NCBI GenBank assembly: GCA_009929175.1
Contig: SABC01000005.1
Span: 1-64,000 of the forward strand
Origin: Bacteroidia bacterium
Lineage (GTDB): Bacteria > Bacteroidota > Bacteroidia > Bacteroidales > UBA932
Reading direction: 5' to 3'
Length of the DNA: 64,000 nucleotides
Shown: in pieces, positions 43,308 through 51,532 of the stretch
Layout: every line of letters begins with the position of its first letter
Numbering within the stretch: the first letter of the stretch is position 1
Position numbers and translations under genes: made by a program
The notes under the pieces: model-generated
The model's input: the letters and a program-made list of their open reading frames with translations, nothing else
Database searches by the model: none
What the model was told of the DNA's origin: nothing

Positions 43308-44201
43308 ATGAGGCGGAGTCCCTTGATAATATCACTTATTGCTGCCCTTCTGTACTTTTCCTGTACAGAAGAGGTATGCAATTGTTCTGATCCGGGGAAT
43401 TTGCAATACATGGTAAACTTCCGTGGAGAAGTGCCATTCACCAAGGCTCCGGTCCCCTTCAAACAAGGTGTGGTGGTCTCGATATTCGGATACCTGCACA
43501 AAGAGAATCCGCTCCAGAAACAATCATGGCCAGGCACTCCGTTTATAGCCGTATCGGGGAGTTATGGACAATTTTCACCGGTTGCACAAGAGAAGTTGAT
43601 TGTTCCTGGCGGAGTCTATGACTTTTATGCAATTTCGGCAAACAGCCCGGACAACGAATCTCCTGTATTTTCAAAAGGAGTCTCCGCTCCTCTTTGTAAC
43701 GGAAAGGACTACCTTTATGCAAAACACACTGGAGTAATCGTAGATGATGATCTTTTGGTGCCTCTTGTTTTCAACCATTTATGTGCTACTATTGAATTAA
43801 AAATCACATCCGACCCACCATCAATGATTCACGAAATCAGCGTGGTTTCACTCACACCTCCTCAGGAAGGAGGCTCCCTTGTTTTGTCGACAGGCAAGAT
43901 AACACCAGCCACCAGGTCACTGGATGTGTTCCTCCCCATGGAATATGTAAAAGGCAGAGCAAAAATGATAATCCTGCCAACTACCGACCAGCCGGAAATC
44001 AAAATCAGGATTGTAACAGGAGAAGGTGGCAACAGTATCTCAAACTATAAAGAGGGAGTCATACCAACTCCCAATGGGGGGTACAGCAGCGGGAAAAGAT
44101 ACATCTATATGGTTTTGTTGACATATGATAACATACGGTTTACGGGGAGCAGTATCGAAGATTGGAAGCATGAGCCAATTAACAACATTGAGTTAAAATG
44201 A
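43308..44201 (+). CDS. Fimbrillin-family lipoprotein, operon gene 4
   Basis: A 297-residue lipoprotein, the same length as gene 3: MRRSPLIISLIAALLYFSC (Cys19), then TEEVCNCSD (acidic, with two more Cys). It carries FRGEVPFTKAPVPF, IVPGGVYDFYAISANS, GVSAPLCNGKDYLYAK, LVFNHLCATIELKI and SIEDWKHEPINNI. It is a paralogue of gene 3 by these segments. The track start 43260 lies within gene 3; ATG 43308 starts 2 bp after its stop. It ends with an ATGA overlap to the DUF3575 gene. Confidence 0.8.
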   Translation: MRRSPLIISLIAALLYFSCTEEVCNCSDPGNLQYMVNFRGEVPFTKAPVPFKQGVVVSIFGYLHKENPLQKQSWPGTPFIAVSGSYGQFSPVAQEKLIVPGGVYDFYAISANSPDNESPVFSKGVSAPLCNGKDYLYAKHTGVIVDDDLLVPLVFNHLCATIELKITSDPPSMIHEISVVSLTPPQEGGSLVLSTGKITPATRSLDVFLPMEYVKGRAKMIILPTTDQPEIKIRIVTGEGGNSISNYKEGVIPTPNGGYSSGKRYIYMVLLTYDNIRFTGSSIEDWKHEPINNIELK

Positions 44202-44755
44202 TATTCAAAGCCGTCAAAGAATCGTCTTTCTCCTTGTTAATGGTTGTTTTGATGTTAACAGCCATACCTAGAGCTGTGAGCCAGTCAAAGTCTGTTTCTG
44301 TGAACATCCCGGCTCTTCTGTTGGGGTGCTACAATATTGAACCATCGTTTATGGTTAGCGGGAAAGTTTCGTTGCATGCACCGGTTTCATGGAGTCCTCA
44401 CACATTCAAAAACAACATTCGAATAAAGCATGTAATTGTTATGGCCGGGGCAAGATGGTGGAAATGGCACGGGTACTCAGGTCTTTTTACCGGAGGATAT
44501 CTTGCATATTCCAAATACAACATCAGCCCCGGGAAATACAGGTACGAAGGAAACGCAAAAGGCCTGACAATTACGGCGGGTTATGCAAAAATGTTGTCCA
44601 GGAGCTGGAATATTGAGATGCAGGCGGGACTTTTCGCAGGTGCCGCAAAACACGACAAATTCGAAAAGAAGATGTGTGGAGATTACCTGGACAGCACATC
44701 ACAAATCGTGATTTTACCTTCCGGAATATCTGTTTCATTGGTTTACTTGTTTTGA
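44198..44755 (+). CDS. DUF3575 protein of the fimbrial operon
   Basis: A 185-residue secreted protein with an N-terminal hydrophobic signal (MIFKAVKESSFSLLMVVLMLTAIPRAVSQ). The mature part (VSVNIPALLLGCYNIEPSFMV, VIVMAGARWWKWHGYSGLFTGGYLAYSKYNISP, ITAGYAKMLSRSWNIEMQAGLFAG) fits the DUF3575 pattern, an outer-membrane-type beta protein regularly found next to Bacteroidales fimbrillins. Ends VSLVYLF, a terminal aromatic strand. Probable assembly or anchoring component; exact role unknown. Confidence 0.78.
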   Translation: MIFKAVKESSFSLLMVVLMLTAIPRAVSQSKSVSVNIPALLLGCYNIEPSFMVSGKVSLHAPVSWSPHTFKNNIRIKHVIVMAGARWWKWHGYSGLFTGGYLAYSKYNISPGKYRYEGNAKGLTITAGYAKMLSRSWNIEMQAGLFAGAAKHDKFEKKMCGDYLDSTSQIVILPSGISVSLVYLF

Positions 44756-44756
44756 G

Positions 44757-46706
44757 ATGAAAGCCTTACCCTTTATATTGGCCATTACAATTTTGTGTGC
44801 ATGCAACCGTTCAATCATAAAGAGTGTCCGGCAAGGCATTCCCCCAGGCATAAGCCATGCGAATCCTAAACACAATTATGGCACAAGCCGGGAGTTATCA
44901 GAAAAAAGAGATTCTTCCGTGACGTTTACATATGTGACAAAAGAGGGAAAGGAGATATACTTTAGCTCTGCAGTCACTGATTCGGCAAGCGGAGAGGTCA
45001 TGGCTTCAAGGGAGCTGGACCAGATCACAATTACGGCAAAGGCAAACAACATAGCAGAGAGAAACGGGATAATTTCTTTGGGGTTCATTGTTTCTGTCCC
45101 TGGTCTTTTGATGGATTCCAATTGGCAGACAGAGATAATTCCTGTTATGGGCAGAGGTTTAGACACGATTCCACTGCCGCCGATTATATTAAGTGGTACA
45201 TATTTCAAGAAAACCCAAAAAAGGGGATATCAAAGATTCGAAAAGTATTTGGAGAGCATTATCCCGGAAGATGCCCCTCTTTTGGAAAATTTTGCAAACC
45301 TGACCGATCTGGAAAGATTTCTGGAAAGGCATCTTCCACAATCGTTGGTCCTTTCGGGAATCAAAAACGAAAACCTCAGAACCCCCTTCGGTGTATCAGA
45401 GCAGGAAATCATAGAGAATTATTTGAAAAAAAAGCAAATAGAAAGGAACAAACGAAAAATAGCACAAAAGGAAAAGGTTTTTTCAAAATATGTAAAAACA
45501 CCATACACATCGGGAGCAAGGCTTGACTCAATCCTGGTTAACCTGAGAAACGGAATGGATTATCACTATACACAGGAGATAGTTGCAAACGAACATTCTG
45601 ACAAGATCAAACTCTGGATTACAGGAAGGATCGTAAACAGAACGGGAATGGCAGCGGTATTGCCGGTGTCCGAAACAATTGAGTACAGTGTTTCATCGGT
45701 AAGCGCATTCACCCAGGATATCATCCGTTACAAAACAAAAGTAATTGAGAAAAAGTCAGTTTTTTGTTTCGATTCCAGGATATCATTTGAGAAAGGCAAA
45801 CATACGTTGGACTCTTTGGTTCCAGGCAACAAAGCAGAAATCGTCAAAATCAGGCAAATCCTTTTTCAAGTGTTCGAAGGTGATGTGTTTGACACAGATT
45901 CTGTGGTTATCACCTCTTCCTCCTCACCGGAAGGGAGTTACAGGTCCAATACTAAACTATCCTCGCTTCGTGCAGAATCCATAAAAAGATTCCTGCTCCA
46001 GGAGGTCAACTCAATTATCAAAAACCTGCCTTCCCGCTTATCCTTGGTAAACGATAAGGAGATTGTCTACGATTGGCATCCAAATACGTATGATCCCGAC
46101 AAAATAATCACACGAACCATTGCCGAAGATTGGGGTGAACTATACCGACTTATTGTACTGGATTCAGTAATCATCAATAAAAATGCTATCCTACAACATT
46201 TTGAGGTAAAAGACCCCGACCGGAGGGAATCGTTGCTGGCCAGACATCGCATTGATTTCAAGCATATTAAAGAGAATCTCTATCCTAAACTGAGAAGGGT
46301 GACTTTCGAACTCAAGCTGGTACGCAGGGGAATGGTAAAGGATACGATCCATACTTCCGAACCAGATAGTTTGTACAGCAACGGTGTCGATTTCTTACGC
46401 AAAAGGGAGTACAACAAAGCATTGGCAGTGCTTTCTGATTACCGGGATATCAATACGGCGGTAGCCCACATCTCACTTGGGCACGACCACTCTGCCTTAG
46501 AAATATTGGCATCCCTGGAGGAGTGTGCCCAACAACAATACATGATTGCTATCGTAATGGCTAGACAGGGCAAGGAGGAGGAGGCTGTCCAACACTTCCT
46601 GAGGGCTAAGGAGCTTGACCCAAAGATGGCTTACCGGGGTGGATTGGATCCCGAAATCAGCTTCATTATAAACAAATACAACCTGAACAGAGATTTATTT
46701 GAATAA
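44757..46706 (+). CDS. Large OmpA-like/TPR lipoprotein of the fimbrial operon
   Basis: A 649-residue lipoprotein (MKALPFILAITILCAC, Cys16). The middle part has a long charged, possibly coiled stretch (ENYLKKKQIERNKRKIAQKEKV, quoted in part) and, near residues 380-430, SSSSPEGSYRSNTKLSSLRAESIKRFL, which resembles the OmpA-family C-terminal peptidoglycan-binding segment. The C-terminus has a TPR-like tail (SNGVDFLRKREYNKALAVLSD...EEEAVQHFLRAKELDP). DUF3868/OmpA-type proteins with this mix recur in Mfa-type clusters. It may connect the appendage to peptidoglycan; this is inference. Confidence 0.72.
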   Translation: MKALPFILAITILCACNRSIIKSVRQGIPPGISHANPKHNYGTSRELSEKRDSSVTFTYVTKEGKEIYFSSAVTDSASGEVMASRELDQITITAKANNIAERNGIISLGFIVSVPGLLMDSNWQTEIIPVMGRGLDTIPLPPIILSGTYFKKTQKRGYQRFEKYLESIIPEDAPLLENFANLTDLERFLERHLPQSLVLSGIKNENLRTPFGVSEQEIIENYLKKKQIERNKRKIAQKEKVFSKYVKTPYTSGARLDSILVNLRNGMDYHYTQEIVANEHSDKIKLWITGRIVNRTGMAAVLPVSETIEYSVSSVSAFTQDIIRYKTKVIEKKSVFCFDSRISFEKGKHTLDSLVPGNKAEIVKIRQILFQVFEGDVFDTDSVVITSSSSPEGSYRSNTKLSSLRAESIKRFLLQEVNSIIKNLPSRLSLVNDKEIVYDWHPNTYDPDKIITRTIAEDWGELYRLIVLDSVIINKNAILQHFEVKDPDRRESLLARHRIDFKHIKENLYPKLRRVTFELKLVRRGMVKDTIHTSEPDSLYSNGVDFLRKREYNKALAVLSDYRDINTAVAHISLGHDHSALEILASLEECAQQQYMIAIVMARQGKEEEAVQHFLRAKELDPKMAYRGGLDPEISFIINKYNLNRDLFE

Positions 46707-46713
46707 TACAGGC

Positions 46714-48507
46714 ATGAAAAATCTTGGTCATATTTTTTTAATACTTATCACGCAAACCTTCACGTGTTGCACACAAACCGATGAGATTCCCTACATTGCC
46801 GGCCCTGAGGAACAATCTGTTCCAATTACAGTAAGGGCAAAGGAATCTCTCATGGTTAAGAGTTCCGTCCCCGAATATTTCCACGACATCAACGTTTATG
46901 TTTTTGACTCGTATGGCAATCTGGAGAGCAGCATCTTTTCATCCGGTCAGAATCCTGTTACAATCTATATGAAAAAAGGGGTAAAGAGCATAGCAGCCAT
47001 AATCAACCTGGGTCAAGTCAGTTTAAACGGAGTAACGACATTGCCTGCTCTGAGGGAGGTTACATTGGACGGCATTACAGGATCCAACGGCAATATGGTT
47101 TTTGCAGGTGAGTGCGTGGCAACCGTGACAGGACAACCTTCCAACATCACCATCCCTGTCCAAAGGGTTGCAGCAAAATTCACTTTTGTTTTTGACAAGA
47201 GTCAGCTGGATCCTGCTACCAGCATTATGGTCACAGGCATTTCTATTAAAAACACTCCATTATCTGTCTCCTTGTTTTCTCCAAACCAGCCAAGCATCAA
47301 TAAAATTGACCATTCCGGCACCTATTTGTCCGGTTACCCGCTGGAACCATCTTCCCATGATGCAGCCGTACCTTTATATGTTGCAGAAAACATGCAAGGT
47401 ACAATCGGAGCTAACAGTGACCCCCGTAACAAACATCCCGGAATATCGGAAAACCTATGCACATACATCGAGGTCACAGCACAATACAATAGCCCATACA
47501 AAACCGGAGAGGTCAGGTTCCGCAGCTTCCCGGGGCTGAACAACACGAACAATTATGATATAGTAAGAGGACGACACTACATGGAAACAATAATATTCAA
47601 AGGGAGCTCAATTGCAGATATCACTTGGAGAACAGATATTTCGGGACTGAATGATGTTCTTTACAGCATTACAGCATCAGCATCTCCTCAAACAGGAGGT
47701 TATGTCACAGGTGCCGGACAGTATGGTTACGGAGAGACACCACTGCTCCGGGCCCATGCAAACCCACAGTACGAGTTCGCAGGGTGGGATAAGCCCTTGG
47801 CTCCGGTCAGCGGATCGGCACATTATAATGCTATTTTTAACTACGTACCAATTCAAGAACCTGACATTAAGGTAACAGGGATAACATTAACACCGGCTAA
47901 TGCTACCCTTTTGAAAGGGGAAACCACTCGACTTACAGCTGTATTGACCCCGTCCGATGCCACAAACAAAAATATCACTTGGAGCTCTTCCAATTCATAT
48001 GTGGCGAGCGTTTTGCCTGCCACAGGAATTATCACGGCACACTCTCCCGGTTCTGCAATAATCACGGCACTCACCGAAGATGGATCCTTTTCTGCTGCTG
48101 CATCAATTCAAGTATATGAGCAAATCAATGTTACCACAGGAAAATATCCTGTCACATATTATAATCCCGGTACAGGGCTGATAGACAACTGTATCATTGT
48201 CATATTTGCAAGACTGGACATACCTAGGCCATCGAACATGTATATTGTAAACACAATAGGTCCGGCAGTGCAAGTGAACGTTTTGTATGGATACATGGCA
48301 AACGGCAACTCTCTCTCAGGCTCGGCACAATTGTATCTTGACCAAATAGAAAACAACGATTACCCTTGGAGCAGGACAAACGGTCATATTGTAGTAAATA
48401 TTCAAGGTCCCGTCAGTGAAGAATATATCGATCAAATCATGGATTCTCTGATAATTGAGGTCATTCCCGGCAGTATCTACATAAATAACTGGTATATCAA
48501 CTGGTAG
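46714..48507 (+). CDS. FimA/DUF4906-like lipoprotein with InlB-like and BIG2 modules (candidate tip adhesin)
   Basis: A 597-residue lipoprotein (MKNLGHIFLILITQTFTCC). Residues about 35-300 look like a FimA/Mfa1-type module (FHDINVYVFDSYGNLES, MKKGVKSIAAIINLG, QRVAAKFTFVFD). Then comes an InlB-B-repeat-like segment (about 318-365: ASPQTGGYVTGAGQYGYGE, YEFAGWDKP), a BIG2 domain (about 385-467: ITLTPANATLLKGETTRLTAV, ITWSSSNSYVASV) and a unique tail ending NNWYINW. A polymerising module plus Ig-like repeats suggests a tip or accessory adhesin. The track TTG start 46699 overlaps the previous gene; ATG 46714 is chosen. Confidence 0.75.
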   Translation: MKNLGHIFLILITQTFTCCTQTDEIPYIAGPEEQSVPITVRAKESLMVKSSVPEYFHDINVYVFDSYGNLESSIFSSGQNPVTIYMKKGVKSIAAIINLGQVSLNGVTTLPALREVTLDGITGSNGNMVFAGECVATVTGQPSNITIPVQRVAAKFTFVFDKSQLDPATSIMVTGISIKNTPLSVSLFSPNQPSINKIDHSGTYLSGYPLEPSSHDAAVPLYVAENMQGTIGANSDPRNKHPGISENLCTYIEVTAQYNSPYKTGEVRFRSFPGLNNTNNYDIVRGRHYMETIIFKGSSIADITWRTDISGLNDVLYSITASASPQTGGYVTGAGQYGYGETPLLRAHANPQYEFAGWDKPLAPVSGSAHYNAIFNYVPIQEPDIKVTGITLTPANATLLKGETTRLTAVLTPSDATNKNITWSSSNSYVASVLPATGIITAHSPGSAIITALTEDGSFSAAASIQVYEQINVTTGKYPVTYYNPGTGLIDNCIIVIFARLDIPRPSNMYIVNTIGPAVQVNVLYGYMANGNSLSGSAQLYLDQIENNDYPWSRTNGHIVVNIQGPVSEEYIDQIMDSLIIEVIPGSIYINNWYINW

Positions 48508-48532
48508 TATTAATAATCCAAACAATTTTATC

Positions 48533-48997
48533 ATGAAAAACACAACAAAAGTCCTGATGTTAACAATGGCAATATGCCTGATTTCCTGTTCAAAGGTGGA
48601 CAAACAAAACAAGATTCAATGGAACGCCCTCTCTTTCACGGAATTCGCAATTGACGACTACAAACTTTACATGGACCTGCCCCATTTGAACCTGAGCTTT
48701 CCAAGTGAGTACCACGGAAGCAAGATCACATGTGTGGATGGAATATGGAAAGACGGACCCAACATTTACACTATTGTCTCCCACAACTGGACTGAAGGGA
48801 AAATAAACCTCAAGTTGATAAAGGCTGGGAATGTAGAAAAACAATACCAGATAACTCCGGATAATTCCATAGATCTGGAAATGGAGTTACAACCGGGAGA
48901 ATATAGTTTTGAAGCAGAGGTCACAGATTCCCGTGGTGTCACAAAGTTGAATGTTTATCCTCTGCATGGAACGAGCAATAAAATGGTAGTAAAATAA
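48533..48997 (+). CDS. Small lipoprotein at the end of the fimbrial operon
   Basis: A 154-residue lipoprotein (MKNTTKVLMLTMAICLISC, Cys19). The mature part (FAIDDYKLYMDLPHLNLSF, IWKDGPNIYTIVSHNWTEGKINL, MELQPGEYSFEAEVTDSRGVTKL) looks like a single beta-sandwich ending in a Lys-terminal strand. I do not recognise the family. It is 25 bp after the adhesin-like gene and before a strong hairpin, so it is the last gene of the operon and probably a specific accessory of the appendage. Confidence 0.65.
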   Translation: MKNTTKVLMLTMAICLISCSKVDKQNKIQWNALSFTEFAIDDYKLYMDLPHLNLSFPSEYHGSKITCVDGIWKDGPNIYTIVSHNWTEGKINLKLIKAGNVEKQYQITPDNSIDLEMELQPGEYSFEAEVTDSRGVTKLNVYPLHGTSNKMVVK

Positions 48998-49028
48998 AAA
49001 AAGGAGCCGCTTGCAACCAGCGGCTCCC
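48992..49028. terminator. Bidirectional terminator between fimbrial operon and ferredoxin
   Basis: GGAGCCGC pairs perfectly with GCGGCTCC around TTGCAACCA. On the minus strand it is followed by TTTTTTT, a strong terminator for the ferredoxin gene. On the plus strand the tail (CTTCTCTT) is weaker, so it may serve both convergent transcripts. Confidence 0.85.
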
Positions 49029-49049
49029 TTCTCTTATCATTTCTGATAA

Positions 49050-49217
49050 CTATTCGGGACTAATTGCACTAACGGGACATACATCTGCGCATGTGCCGCA
49101 GTCTGTACAAATATTTGGATCGATCAAATAGATGTCGCCCGGAGAGATAGCCTCTACAGGACACTCGTCAATACAAGTTCCGCAAGCAGTGCAGTCTTCT
49201 GAAATTTTGTAAGCCAT
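49050..49217 (-). CDS. 2[4Fe-4S] ferredoxin
   Basis: A 55-residue ferredoxin, too short for the ORF track. Two CxxCxxCxxxCP clusters are present: CTACGTCIDECP (residues 9-20) and CTDCGTCADVCP (37-48), with no other insert. This is the short clostridial-type ferredoxin, an electron carrier for pyruvate or other oxidoreductases in anaerobes. MAYKISEDC is the typical start. A consensus promoter lies 32 bp upstream and a strong terminator follows. Confidence 0.96.
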   Translation of the reverse strand: MAYKISEDCTACGTCIDECPVEAISPGDIYLIDPNICTDCGTCADVCPVSAISPE

Positions 49218-49249
49218 TATAACTAATTTTTAAATTGGTTTGATTGTTG

Positions 49250-49280
49250 CAAAGATAGAAAATAGGTTTAATAGAACAAA
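49250..49280 (-). promoter_or_regulatory. Consensus promoter for ferredoxin
   Basis: The minus strand reads TTTG (49277-49280), N19, TATCTTTG (49250-49257): a perfect consensus. Its -33 lies between the -33 and -7 boxes of the divergent DUF1573 promoter. Confidence 0.88.
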
Positions 49281-49297
49281 TACAATTCGTATCTTTG
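49267..49297 (+). promoter_or_regulatory. Promoter for DUF1573 gene, interlocked with ferredoxin promoter
   Basis: TTTA (49267-49270, one mismatch), N19, TATCTTTG (49290-49297). The two promoters overlap over 14 bp, so the two polymerases should compete. Confidence 0.8.
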
Positions 49298-49316
49298 TAA
49301 TAACAAATTGTGCACT

Positions 49317-50402
49317 ATGAGAAAAGCAAACTACTTACGACTACTGCTCCTTTCACTTACCATTATGTTTGTAAACACACTCATTGGTCAGCCTCAAAAT
49401 GTAAAATTCAACAAATTGGTTCACGATTTCGGGGACATAAGCCTTGCTTCCGGCCATCATAAATTTACCTTTACTTTCGAAAATAACGGGAAAGAGCCGG
49501 TACTGGTACAGACGGTAATCTCTTCTTGCGGTTGCACTACTCCGGTCTGGACAAAAAAACCGGTGATGCCCGGCGAAAAGGGTTCAATAGAGGTCACATT
49601 TCTCAACGACCAGGGCCCCTACCCCTTCGACAAAGCCCTCACTGTGTACATCACCGGAGAGATGCGTCCTGTTATCTTGAGGATAAAGGGTGTGGTTCAT
49701 GACAAACCCAAGCCTCTCGGTGTTCTGTTTCCCGAAAACTTCAGTGGTCTGTCCCTGCGCAAAAGCTACATAGACCTTGGGAATATACCTTTGGGTGAGA
49801 CCACATCTGAAACCGTGGAAGTTGCAAACACAACATCAAGAAACATCGACATCAAGATTGTCCCTAAAACCAAGGGGCTCATTGTGAATGTGAAGCCATC
49901 ACAGCTCAAACCCGGGCAAAAAGGAGAGATAGAGATTAAAATCAACAGTGCCGAAGCGGGCACATGGGGTAAATCCGGTTTCAAAACCGCTATATTTGTA
50001 AATGGTACAGAAGTTAAAAACAAGGAGTTTAAGATTACTGCATCCATACGGGATAACTTTTCCCGGCTCAGCAAAGAGGAGAAGGAGAATGCACCCCTGC
50101 CTATGGCAAGCGGCTCCAGCTACGACTTTGGCAAAGTAAAGGCTGGAACAATAGTCAGCTGCACGTTCGATATCAGGAACCTTGGAAGAAGGGACCTTTT
50201 GATCAGGAAGACAGAATCCGATAACCCTGCGTTGACATTCAAATATCCTGGAAAGATTCCTCCCGGTCAAACAGCAAAAATAGAGATAACACTCGACACA
50301 TCTGGAGAATACGGAGAAAAATCATATATTCTGACAATAATCAGCAACTCTCCGTCCAGGCCGGCAATGAACCTTATTGTGACCGGAAATGTTACCAGAT
50401 AA
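49317..50402 (+). CDS. DUF1573 domain protein, secreted
   Basis: A 361-residue exported protein. After the signal (MRKANYLRLLLLSLTIMFVNTLIGQPQ) a DUF1573 repeat begins VKFNKLVHDFGDISLASGHHKFTFTFENNGKEP with the SSCGCTTPVW Cys motif, followed by a second immunoglobulin-like unit (SYIDLGNIPLGETTSETVEVANTTS) and a third (SYDFGKVKAGTIVSCTFDIRNLG). ASPM/HYDIN-like tandem Ig units are usual. Function is unknown; the Cys-rich region could bind metal or form a disulfide. The track TTG start 49308 is replaced by ATG 49317. Confidence 0.85.
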   Translation: MRKANYLRLLLLSLTIMFVNTLIGQPQNVKFNKLVHDFGDISLASGHHKFTFTFENNGKEPVLVQTVISSCGCTTPVWTKKPVMPGEKGSIEVTFLNDQGPYPFDKALTVYITGEMRPVILRIKGVVHDKPKPLGVLFPENFSGLSLRKSYIDLGNIPLGETTSETVEVANTTSRNIDIKIVPKTKGLIVNVKPSQLKPGQKGEIEIKINSAEAGTWGKSGFKTAIFVNGTEVKNKEFKITASIRDNFSRLSKEEKENAPLPMASGSSYDFGKVKAGTIVSCTFDIRNLGRRDLLIRKTESDNPALTFKYPGKIPPGQTAKIEITLDTSGEYGEKSYILTIISNSPSRPAMNLIVTGNVTR

Positions 50403-50410
50403 CCATTTTT

Positions 50411-50418
50411 TATTTTTG
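50411..50418 (+). promoter_or_regulatory. Promoter -7 box for meaB
   Basis: TATTTTTG matches TAnnTTTG, 8 bp after the DUF1573 stop and only 5 bp before the meaB ATG. The message would be nearly leaderless if the box is used. No TTTG at 19 bp. Confidence 0.45.
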
Positions 50419-50423
50419 TACAA

Positions 50424-51524
50424 ATGCAAGAGAACGGCTTTGAGAGCGCACTTAAAGTAAACGAAGGAGTAGACCAGCCTCCCGTGGTCAATCCATATTT
50501 AGGAAATTTTTACAAGAAAAACAGGACCCGCCTTTTAACCGAAGAGGAGTACGTAAATGGGATAAAGGCCGGGAACACTACAATTTTGAGCCAAGCAATA
50601 ACACTTGTAGAAAGTTCACTTCCAGAACATAGGGAGTTGGCTCAAAAAATCATATCACGGTGTATTCATTTTGCCACCGACTCTATGCGTATTGGCATCA
50701 CAGGGGTGCCAGGTGCAGGGAAAAGCACTTTTATAGAGGCCTTTGGCTCTCTAATCACAAATAAAGGACACAAACTGGCAGTGCTTGCCATAGACCCAAG
50801 CAGCGAAAAAAGCAAGGGGAGCATACTTGGAGACAAAACCCGTATGGAAACCCTGTGCAACGACCCCAACGCATTTATAAGGCCAAGCCCTAGCAGTGGC
50901 TCGTTGGGAGGAGTGGCCCGCAAAACCAGGGAAAGCATTATTTTATGCGAAGCTGCCGGTTACGATGTTATTTTTATTGAAACTGTAGGAGTAGGGCAGT
51001 CCGAGACAGCAGTCCACTCCATGAGCGACTTCTTTTTGCTTCTTATGCTTGCCGGAGCCGGAGACGAATTGCAAGGTATTAAGAGGGGGATCATGGAGAT
51101 GTCCGACCTGATTGCAATCACAAAATCCGATGGAAACAACAGGGAGAAGGCCACCCTTGCAAGAGCCCTGTACAAAAACGCCCTTCACCTCTTCCCCCCT
51201 ACCGATTCGGGGTGGGAGCCTACTGCGGTCACTACATCTTCCGTCACCAGGGAGGGACTGGAAGATGTCCTCGAAATCATCCACAAATACTTTGAACTTA
51301 CCCGCGCAAACGGCTACTATTTGAATAAACGCAGGGAGCAGTCAAGATACTGGATGTACGAGACCATACAGGAAGATTTGCGCAACCGGTTTTATGAAAA
51401 CGAAGTTGTGAAGTCAAATCTCGGACATTACGAAAACATGGTCCTAGAAGGAAAATTAAGTTCTTTTGCAGCAGCAGGAGAACTGATAGAAAAATACAAT
51501 TCCACCCACAAGCATAACATTTAA
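50424..51524 (+). CDS. meaB: Methylmalonyl-CoA mutase-associated GTPase MeaB
   Basis: G3E-family GTPase that guards B12-dependent methylmalonyl-CoA mutase. The 366 residues show Walker A GVPGAGKSTFIE (about residue 93), switch-region AIDPSSEKSKGSILGDKTRM, FIRPSPSSGSLGGVARKTRE, ETVGVGQSE (Walker B/G3) and ITKSDGNN (G4-like). The mutase genes themselves are not in the window. It is followed 8 bp later by the metal-exporter-like gene. Confidence 0.92.
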   Translation: MQENGFESALKVNEGVDQPPVVNPYLGNFYKKNRTRLLTEEEYVNGIKAGNTTILSQAITLVESSLPEHRELAQKIISRCIHFATDSMRIGITGVPGAGKSTFIEAFGSLITNKGHKLAVLAIDPSSEKSKGSILGDKTRMETLCNDPNAFIRPSPSSGSLGGVARKTRESIILCEAAGYDVIFIETVGVGQSETAVHSMSDFFLLLMLAGAGDELQGIKRGIMEMSDLIAITKSDGNNREKATLARALYKNALHLFPPTDSGWEPTAVTTSSVTREGLEDVLEIIHKYFELTRANGYYLNKRREQSRYWMYETIQEDLRNRFYENEVVKSNLGHYENMVLEGKLSSFAAAGELIEKYNSTHKHNI

Positions 51525-51532
51525 ACCACAAC

